From positions 1-11,918 of the forward strand of contig CAUZJR010000129.1 of NCBI GenBank assembly GCA_963580005.1: a DNA stretch of 11,918 nt, given 5' to 3'. Positions 6,404 to 11,918 of the stretch are shown here, one piece after another (the first letter of the stretch is position 1; each line of letters starts with the position of its first letter). Origin of the DNA: UBA8437 sp963580005. GTDB lineage: Bacteria; Planctomycetota; Planctomycetia; Planctomycetales; Planctomycetaceae. The notes under the pieces are model-generated. The model searched no databases and had not been told where the DNA came from. It saw nothing but the letters and a program-made list of their open reading frames with translations. Position numbers and translations under genes: made by a program.

Positions 6404-7639
6404 ATGGCCGCCCCCGACACCCGGATCACCGACGTTCGAGCCATCCTGACCGCTCCGGCAGGAATCCGGCTGGTCGTCGTCCGAGTCGACACCAACCAGC
6501 CGGGCCTTTATGGACTCGGCTGTGCCACCTTCACCCAGCGGGCCCGGGTGGTGGTCACTGCCATCGACGAATACCTGCGACCCTTCCTGCTGGGCAAAAA
6601 TCCTCTCGAGATCGAAGACATCTGGCAGTCGTCGTTCGTCAGTTCCTACTGGCGCAACGGCCCGGTGCTCAATAACGCCATCAGTGGCGTCGACATGGCA
6701 CTCTGGGACATCCTCGGCAAGCAAGCCGGACTGCCCGTCTACCGGTTGCTGGGAGGCAAGTGTCGCGACGCCGTCGATACCTACCGGCACGCGACCGGTG
6801 AGACGTTCGAGGAGGTCGAGGAGTCGGTGCGTGGGTTCATCGAACAGGGATACCGGCACGTGAGAATCCAGGTCGCCGTACCGGGTGCCTCGACCTACGG
6901 TTCCCCCACCGCCCCGGGCAACGACTCGCTGCCGGCCAATCGCCGTACCGAAACCTGGACCCACAAGCCCTACGCCCGCCTCGTGCCGCAACTGTTCGAA
7001 CATGTTCGCAACGCGGTCGGCGACCAGGTCGAGCTGCTGCATGACATCCACGAGCGAATCCCGCCGGTGCTGGCCATCCAGCTCTGCCGCGACCTCGAAC
7101 AGTTCCGCCCCTTCTTCGTCGAAGACCCGCTCGCTCCCGAAGACGTCGGCTACTTCGACAACCTCAGGCAACAGACCACCGCACCAATCGCGATGGGCGA
7201 ACTGTTCAACAACCCCAACGAATGGACAAGGCTCGTCGCCGAACGACTGATCGACTTCATCCGCGTGCATATCTCCCAAATCGGTGGCTTGAGTCCTGCG
7301 AGAAAGATGGCGGCGATGTGCGAGTTCTTCGGGGTCCGCACGGCGTGGCACGGGCCCGGTGACGTCTCGCCGGTGGGACACGCCGCCAACGTGCACCTCG
7401 ATCTCGCCGTCCCCAACTTCGGCATCCAGGAAGCACACGGATTCTGCCAGGCCGAAATCGACTGCTTCCCCGGTTGCCCACAACTCCAAGATGGCTACTT
7501 CCACGCCAACGAGGAACCGGGACTCGGGATCGATATCGACGAGACACTTGCCGCACAATTCCCCGTCAGCGACGATCCCCCGTTTGACCTCTTCTGGGGC
7601 AACATCCGCAACCCCGACGGCACGATCCAGAAACCATGA
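6404..7639 (+). CDS. ManD/RspA-type mannonate dehydratase family protein (enolase superfamily)
   Basis: This 411-residue protein has the enolase-superfamily layout of a capping domain plus a (beta/alpha)7-beta barrel. Mg2+ ligands are read as D214 (HDIHER), E240 (VEDPLAP) and E266 (GELFNN). ManD hallmarks are R154 followed by Y165 (VRIQ...PG...YG), H216 in the DxH motif, and H316 in WHGPGDVSPVGHAANVH. YRHATG (127-132) also matches the group. ManD members dehydrate D-mannonate and/or D-gluconate to 2-keto-3-deoxy-gluconate (KDG); some family members show low or no activity, so the substrate is not fixed. It is the first gene of a rightward trio: its TGA overlaps the next ATG (ATGA at 7636-7639). 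No Shine-Dalgarno is evident before ATG 6404. Cytoplasmic. Confidence 0.88.
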   Translation: MAAPDTRITDVRAILTAPAGIRLVVVRVDTNQPGLYGLGCATFTQRARVVVTAIDEYLRPFLLGKNPLEIEDIWQSSFVSSYWRNGPVLNNAISGVDMALWDILGKQAGLPVYRLLGGKCRDAVDTYRHATGETFEEVEESVRGFIEQGYRHVRIQVAVPGASTYGSPTAPGNDSLPANRRTETWTHKPYARLVPQLFEHVRNAVGDQVELLHDIHERIPPVLAIQLCRDLEQFRPFFVEDPLAPEDVGYFDNLRQQTTAPIAMGELFNNPNEWTRLVAERLIDFIRVHISQIGGLSPARKMAAMCEFFGVRTAWHGPGDVSPVGHAANVHLDLAVPNFGIQEAHGFCQAEIDCFPGCPQLQDGYFHANEEPGLGIDIDETLAAQFPVSDDPPFDLFWGNIRNPDGTIQKP

Positions 7640-8100
7640 ATCCACCCGGCTCCTATCCCTCCGACCCCAGCATCCCCTCCGGTGACCGACTCGTCGAATT
7701 GCTCGGCATCGAACCGATCAGCTGGGGCGAGGGCCGCTCGGAACTGGCCCTGACCGTCGACGACAGGCATCTCCGAAACCTGCCGATCCTGCACGGAGGC
7801 GTCACCGCCACGCTGCTCGACTCGGCTCTCGGCGTCGCCGCCAACACCGTGGCACCACCTGACCGCCTGACCGTCACTGCTCAACTGAACATCAACTTCA
7901 TTCGACCGGCCTTTCCCGGCGAGAGACTGCTGGGGACCGGACAGGTCCGCCACTCGGGTCGCCAGTCGGTGGTGGTCACCGGAGAGGTCAGGTGCGAGAG
8001 TGGTGAGCTGGTGGCAACCGCCAGCGGGACCTTCCTGTTCACCGATTTGCCCGAGACGGCTGCCGGGCACCCATCGACGTCCGACGAGGACCCGGCATGA
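7636..8100 (+). CDS. PaaI-family hotdog-fold thioesterase
   Basis: The protein has 154 residues. The core motif ILHGGVTATLLDSALGVAA (51-69) is the PaaI signature: HGG at 53-55 and the acidic residue D62 on the hotdog helix, which in characterised relatives help activate water to cleave an acyl-CoA thioester. Strands follow in LTVTAQLNINFIRPA and GTGQVRHSGRQSVVVTGEV, the usual hotdog pattern. The C terminus (about 138-154) is a short variable tail. The start overlaps the dehydratase stop and the stop overlaps the PfkB start, both as ATGA, so translation of all three genes is probably coupled. The acyl substrate is unknown. Its presence in a sugar-acid operon is unexpected; a housekeeping role in clearing dead-end acyl-CoA esters is one reading (inference). 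Confidence 0.88.
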   Translation: MNPPGSYPSDPSIPSGDRLVELLGIEPISWGEGRSELALTVDDRHLRNLPILHGGVTATLLDSALGVAANTVAPPDRLTVTAQLNINFIRPAFPGERLLGTGQVRHSGRQSVVVTGEVRCESGELVATASGTFLFTDLPETAAGHPSTSDEDPA

Positions 8101-9095
8101 CACTCGACGTCTACGGCGTGGGCAACACGCTGGTCGACATCCAGGTCCAGGTCACCGACGAGCTGCTCGAATCGCTCGGGTTCGCCAAGGGGATGATGAC
8201 GCTGGTCGACCACGAGACTCAGCAGAGAGTCCTCTCAGCACTCGGCGAACTACCTCGGAACCAGTGTGCCGGGGGCTCGGCGGCCAACACCATCCTGGGC
8301 GTCGCCGGGCTGGGCGGCAGCACGGCCTACGCGGGCAAGGTCGGCGACGACCCGCTGGGGCACTTCTGCCTGCAGGACATGCGAGCCAACCAGGTCACCG
8401 TCGACATCCCGTTTTCCGACGGACCCACCGGGACCTGCCTGGTGCTGATTACCGACGACGCCCAGAGAACCATGCTGACCTTCCTGGGGGTTTCGGCCGA
8501 CGTCGGACCCGAAGATGTCGACCCGCAACTGATTGACCGCTCGAAAGCGGTCTACGTCGAAGGCTACCTCTTCAGTGCCGATTCGCCTCGAGAAGCCGCC
8601 TACCGCGCCGTTGAACTCGCCACCGACTCCGACGCGCTGCTCGCCCTGACAGTCTCGGATGCCTTCCTCGTCGATATGTTCCGCAACGAGTTCCTCGAGC
8701 TGGCCCGCGGACCCGTGGAACTGCTGTTCTGCAACGAAGACGAAGCCCGCAGCCTGCTCGATCTCGACGACACGGCCGAGTGTGCTCGACAACTGGGCCA
8801 ATCGGTGACCCGGGTCGCCGTTACGCTGGGGGCCGACGGGGCACTGCTGGTCGAAGAGGGCCAACTCACCCGCGTGCCCGGAGTCGCTGCCCAGGCGATC
8901 GATACCACCGGGGCCGGCGACATGTTCGCCGCCGGTGTGCTGTATGGGTTGACCAACGGGCTGAGTTTCGAGCAATCGGCGAGATTGGCTCACCACGCCG
9001 CCGCCCGCATCGTCTCGCAACTGGGAGCCCGGCTGGCCGAACCGATCGCCCGCGAAGATATTCTGCGATTGGCACAGGGTCAGTCCCCTACCTGA
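8097..9095 (+). CDS. PfkB-family carbohydrate/nucleoside kinase (adenosine kinase-like group)
   Basis: This 332-residue protein has the ribokinase fold. GGSAANT (59-65) and GKVGDDPLG (80-88) form PfkB signature 1; FCNEDEA (211-217) holds the NxxE Mg2+ motif (N213, E216); DTTGAGD (269-275) is PfkB signature 2, with D275 as catalytic base and the Gly residues forming the anion hole. The N-terminal pattern VYGVGNTLVDI and FAKGMMTLVD resembles the adenosine kinase-like branch common in bacteria lacking a classical nucleoside context. Because the first operon gene is ManD-like, KDG phosphorylation is an attractive alternative substrate, since KDG kinases are also PfkB proteins; the sequence alone favours the adenosine kinase-like group. 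The start overlaps the thioesterase stop (ATGA), with GAGGA at 8086-8090 giving a 6-base spacer. Cytoplasmic. Confidence 0.88.
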   Translation: MTLDVYGVGNTLVDIQVQVTDELLESLGFAKGMMTLVDHETQQRVLSALGELPRNQCAGGSAANTILGVAGLGGSTAYAGKVGDDPLGHFCLQDMRANQVTVDIPFSDGPTGTCLVLITDDAQRTMLTFLGVSADVGPEDVDPQLIDRSKAVYVEGYLFSADSPREAAYRAVELATDSDALLALTVSDAFLVDMFRNEFLELARGPVELLFCNEDEARSLLDLDDTAECARQLGQSVTRVAVTLGADGALLVEEGQLTRVPGVAAQAIDTTGAGDMFAAGVLYGLTNGLSFEQSARLAHHAAARIVSQLGARLAEPIAREDILRLAQGQSPT

Positions 9096-9103
9096 CAGGG
9101 CCA

Positions 9104-9130
9104 GGGACTGGCTCCGAAGGTGCCTGTCCC
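9104..9130. repeat. REP-like imperfect palindrome in the convergent intergenic gap
   Basis: The 27-base element folds on itself as GGGAC-GGC-CC paired with GG-GCC-GTCCC around a GAA loop. Ten Watson-Crick pairs are interrupted by two T-T mismatches at 9109/9125 and 9113/9121. It starts 8 bases after the PfkB stop and ends 53 bases before the kinase stop. The regular mismatches and GC-rich stem are typical of REP palindromes dispersed between genes and mobilised by IS200-like RAYT transposases. It could also help end transcription from both sides, but it has no T tract. Only one copy is in the window, so repetitiveness is inferred from its form and from my recollection of similar motifs in planctomycete genomes. 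Confidence 0.45.
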
Positions 9131-9183
9131 AACTCCAAGTGCCCCCGGCCGTCAAACCCCAACCAATCCAGCCAGCCTCGAAC

Positions 9184-11904
9184 TCACTCAGGCACCGCCA
9201 CCGCACCGGACACTTCCGGCAACAGGCTCAGGTTCGCACCCGCGTCGGTGCCATCGGTGGCCACCGGACGGTTCTCCGGTGCCGCCTCGTCGGCCAATCG
9301 AAAATCGGACAGACCCAGCCGATCCCAGGCCAGGTCGTCGCCGGGAGCACGAGGCGTCTGCCAGGCGACGACGGAGTTTCGGGACCCGGCCGGTTCCCAC
9401 TGCTGCTTCCAGCCGGCAAAGTCGATCGTGTCCTGGTCAGATCCCAACCACCAGAAGATCGAGTAGTCGTCGAAGAAGTTCTTTTCGCCGTTCCGCCAGG
9501 CCAGCAGGCCCCGGAACATCTCGATGTCCGTGTTGCCCGACATCGAGACCAGCGGTCGATCCGCGACGTGCGAGTAGATGCTGTCGCGTGAATGGGCTCG
9601 GACGGCAGGCATGTGCCGGCGTTCCTCGCCGCTGTTGAGCCGGATCAGGTTCCCACCCACCAGGGCGGTGACGTGGACGAGGTTCAGTTCGACGACGCCC
9701 CGCCGCTTGGGCGCGGTACCGCCGGTTCCCACCGTATGCAACAGCGACCCGCCCAGTGCCACCACGCAGTGCCTCATCGAGACTTCTGCCGAATCGGTCT
9801 GCCTGACATGGACCAGGTCGGCGTGACCGCGGACCACGCTGCGATCGATCGTCAGCTCCAGCGGCGCGGCCTCCATCCCCTTCTTCATCATCTTCTTCAT
9901 GTTCCGCATCGCACCCGGCTCGGGAGTCAACTCGATCACCGACGCCTGGCGGCGGGCGGGGTTGACCACCGTGACCACCACGTCTCTGAGTCGAACCTGC
10001 TCGGGGCGTTGCAGCGAGAACATCACCAGCGAGGCCTGTTCGCCTCGCGGTACCACCATCCTCAATTCGACGTTGATCACCTGCAGCGGTCCGGCCGTGA
10101 CGGTGATCATGCGAGGCTGGACACCGTCGCCTCCGGACCCCTTGGGACGAAACTCGATCCCCGGCCGGAAGCCCTCGGCACCCCTGATCGTGATGTTCTT
10201 CCGAGCCACCCGCAGCGGACTCTCGGTCCGTACCCCGTTGTACTGCAACACCACCTGGCTGCCGTCGACCGCGTCGACCAGGGCCGCGTTGAGAGTCGGG
10301 TAGGCCCGCTGGCGGGTTCCGTCGACCGAAATCACCACCACCGGTGGCGGAGGCGGATCGGACGTTGCCACCACCGCGGGTGCGGTGGGCTTGGTGACCG
10401 AGGGTGTCTTGGTGGTCGCAGGGTCCGCCACCTTCGCGACAGATCCGGTTGACTTGGGCGTGCCCGTGCCCGCCGAGGTATCCGACGCCGCGACGCCCGG
10501 TCGGGTCGATTCGCTGACCGCTGGCTTGGTCGTGCCGGCACCTCCACCCGCTGCGGCCACCTTACCGGCCGGCGTCGTGTCGCCACCTGCGGGGTCCACC
10601 GAGACCACCGCCGCACCGGTTCCCGGATCACCGGCGGATCCCTTCACCGCATCGCTCAACTTCGGCACGCTCGCAGGGTCGACCGTGTCACCGGCCGTAG
10701 CCACCGCCGCATCGGCGGTACCCGAATCCGGCCTCGAGCCGACCGCGGCAATCGAGTCGGCCTCGAGGAACGTGTCACCAGGCTCCACCGGCTGGAATCT
10801 CAACACGACCACCAAGATCAACAGCAACGCCACCGTTGCCATCCAGCCAATGTGCTTCTCCCAGTTGCGGCCCGAGAGTGCTCCGGCGGACATCCAGACC
10901 ATGCCCTCCGACGAGACCCCCTTCAGACCCAACTCCTCGGCCACGAACATCAGTTCGCGGATCAACGCCTGGGGAGTCGAAAATCTCTTGTCCGGATCAC
11001 TGGCCATCATCCGGCGAATCACGCTCGAGAGTCGTTCCGAGATGCGAGGATTCTTGCGGGCGGGATCGGGAGGCTGCTTGCCCTGGTGATCGAGCAGCTT
11101 CTGGAACGCGTTGCCCTCGGGGTAGGGCGGTTCGCCGGTGAGCATGTGGTAGATCGTGCAGCCCAGCGAGTAAATATCGCTGCGGACATCGACACCCCGC
11201 GGGTCGCGAGCCTGCTCGGGCGAAATGTAATCAAACGTCCCCAGCGTCGTCCCGTCCGATGTCAGGTCCTCGGACGTCTGGTTCAACTCGGGATTGCGGG
11301 CCAGGCCCAGATCCACAAGCTTCGCTCGACCGGTCGGCGTGATGATGATGTTGGACGGCTTGACGTCGCGATGGACCACTCCGATCTGGCTGGTGTGGAC
11401 CAGGGCCGAGGCGATCTGCAGGGTGTAGTTGACCGCGTCGGCGGGATCGAGTGGTCCGTTGGCGGCGATCAGGTCCCGGACGTTGGTCCCGATGATGTAC
11501 TCGAAGGCAATGAAATGCAGACCGCGGTCCTCGCCCACGTAGAACACCCGTGCGATGTTGTCGTGATCCAGACCCGCCGCCGCACGAGCCTCGTTGCGGA
11601 ACCGCTGCACCGATCCGGGGTCTCGCGACTGGAACGGGCTCAAGACCTTCAACGCCACCGGACGACCCAGGCGGGTGTCGCGGGCACTGAAGACCGCACC
11701 CATCCCACCCACACCAATCCGCTCGTCGATGATGAAATGATCCAGCTCGACACCGACCGGGCTGGGCACCGGCACGGCCGGAGAACCACTCGAGACAACC
11801 CCTTCGACTGGTGTCGCAACTTGAGGAAACAGCCGGCTGCAGAGTGTCGAACCGGGACCCAGCGGGATCGCTTCGCCCAGCCACTGCTGCTCGGCACTGA
11901 TCAC
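9184..11904 (-). CDS. Membrane-bound Ser/Thr protein kinase with extracytoplasmic beta-helix-like domain
   Basis: The protein has 906 residues from GTG 11904. A PknB/Hanks-type kinase domain spans about 56-322: glycine loop GVGGMG (64-69), K86 in VALK, E105, HRDVKPSN (178-185, catalytic D180), DLG with D198, SPE (228-230) and a Thr-rich activation loop (214-223). Residues about 323-352 link to one membrane segment (about 353-370). A Thr/Ala/Gly/Pro/Ser-rich stalk (about 380-520) ends in PPPPP (517-521), then a beta-rich region (about 524-870) with parallel beta-helix-like strands such as KNITIRGAEG, LQVINVELRMVV and VRLRDVVVTVV. It should sense something outside the membrane and phosphorylate cytoplasmic targets. 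DLG replaces DFG. The frame stays open from 11904 to the window edge, so the true start may lie outside. Confidence 0.88.
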   Translation of the reverse strand: MISAEQQWLGEAIPLGPGSTLCSRLFPQVATPVEGVVSSGSPAVPVPSPVGVELDHFIIDERIGVGGMGAVFSARDTRLGRPVALKVLSPFQSRDPGSVQRFRNEARAAAGLDHDNIARVFYVGEDRGLHFIAFEYIIGTNVRDLIAANGPLDPADAVNYTLQIASALVHTSQIGVVHRDVKPSNIIITPTGRAKLVDLGLARNPELNQTSEDLTSDGTTLGTFDYISPEQARDPRGVDVRSDIYSLGCTIYHMLTGEPPYPEGNAFQKLLDHQGKQPPDPARKNPRISERLSSVIRRMMASDPDKRFSTPQALIRELMFVAEELGLKGVSSEGMVWMSAGALSGRNWEKHIGWMATVALLLILVVVLRFQPVEPGDTFLEADSIAAVGSRPDSGTADAAVATAGDTVDPASVPKLSDAVKGSAGDPGTGAAVVSVDPAGGDTTPAGKVAAAGGGAGTTKPAVSESTRPGVAASDTSAGTGTPKSTGSVAKVADPATTKTPSVTKPTAPAVVATSDPPPPPVVVISVDGTRQRAYPTLNAALVDAVDGSQVVLQYNGVRTESPLRVARKNITIRGAEGFRPGIEFRPKGSGGDGVQPRMITVTAGPLQVINVELRMVVPRGEQASLVMFSLQRPEQVRLRDVVVTVVNPARRQASVIELTPEPGAMRNMKKMMKKGMEAAPLELTIDRSVVRGHADLVHVRQTDSAEVSMRHCVVALGGSLLHTVGTGGTAPKRRGVVELNLVHVTALVGGNLIRLNSGEERRHMPAVRAHSRDSIYSHVADRPLVSMSGNTDIEMFRGLLAWRNGEKNFFDDYSIFWWLGSDQDTIDFAGWKQQWEPAGSRNSVVAWQTPRAPGDDLAWDRLGLSDFRLADEAAPENRPVATDGTDAGANLSLLPEVSGAVAVPE

Positions 11905-11918
11905 CGTCGCCGCCCCAT

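Noticed and set aside
6275..7645. Long minus-strand open frame of 456 codons
   Set aside because: It lies fully opposite the ManD-like gene, whose translation has clear active-site motifs. The antisense product has no recognisable domain, and such frames are expected in GC-rich coding DNA.
8250..9206. Minus-strand open frame of 318 codons opposite the PfkB gene
   Set aside because: The PfkB product has both family signatures. The antisense product is Gly/Gln/Arg-rich with no domain pattern.
9592..10452. Plus-strand open frame of 286 codons opposite the kinase outer domain
   Set aside because: It is His/Arg/Gln-rich antisense to a continuous 906-codon frame with a complete kinase domain.

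Overview
The window is GC-rich, densely coding bacterial DNA that looks like a Planctomycetota chromosome. This is inferred from protein content, not from a marker gene. The supporting features are a large membrane Ser/Thr kinase with a beta-helix-like outer part, a sialidase-type Asp-box protein, an EF-hand membrane protein, a TPR lipoprotein, and a ketosynthase-ACP-flavoprotein lipid cluster. Several genes lack a clear Shine-Dalgarno sequence. There are no RNA genes, transposases, phage genes or CRISPR arrays.

Region 1 (1-3037, minus strand) is a compact operon read leftward: a KAS II-type ketosynthase (3037-1787), an acyl carrier protein (1758-1495), a CrtI/phytoene-desaturase-like FAD oxidoreductase (1461-76), and the first 24 codons of a second FAD enzyme (73-1) cut by the window edge. 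The gaps are 28, 33 and 2 bases. The set suggests a dedicated acyl-ACP pathway that makes and desaturates or otherwise oxidises a non-housekeeping lipid. The product cannot be read from the sequence.

Region 2 (3038-3373) is a 336-base non-coding gap between divergent transcription units. It holds a 10-bp inverted repeat with a 5-nt loop 47 bases upstream of the ketosynthase start. To its right, a TPR lipoprotein (3374-4225, plus) converges on a minus-strand pair: a four-Asp-box sialidase-like protein (6230-5085) followed by a single-pass membrane protein with one canonical EF-hand loop (5055-4276).

Region 3 (6404-9095, plus) is a translationally coupled trio joined by two ATGA overlaps: a ManD/RspA-type enolase-superfamily sugar-acid dehydratase, a PaaI-type hotdog thioesterase, and a PfkB-family kinase of the adenosine-kinase-like group. 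It diverges from the sialidase unit across about 170 bases. The sialidase and dehydratase suggest sugar catabolism, but no single route explains all three coupled genes.

Region 4 (9096-11918) begins with an 88-base convergent gap holding a REP-like palindrome (9104-9130). It ends with a minus-strand Ser/Thr kinase of about 906 residues, whose reading frame stays open to the right edge. The most interesting items are the truncated lipid cluster with its upstream inverted repeat, the kinase's outer domain, the coupled trio and the REP-like palindrome.
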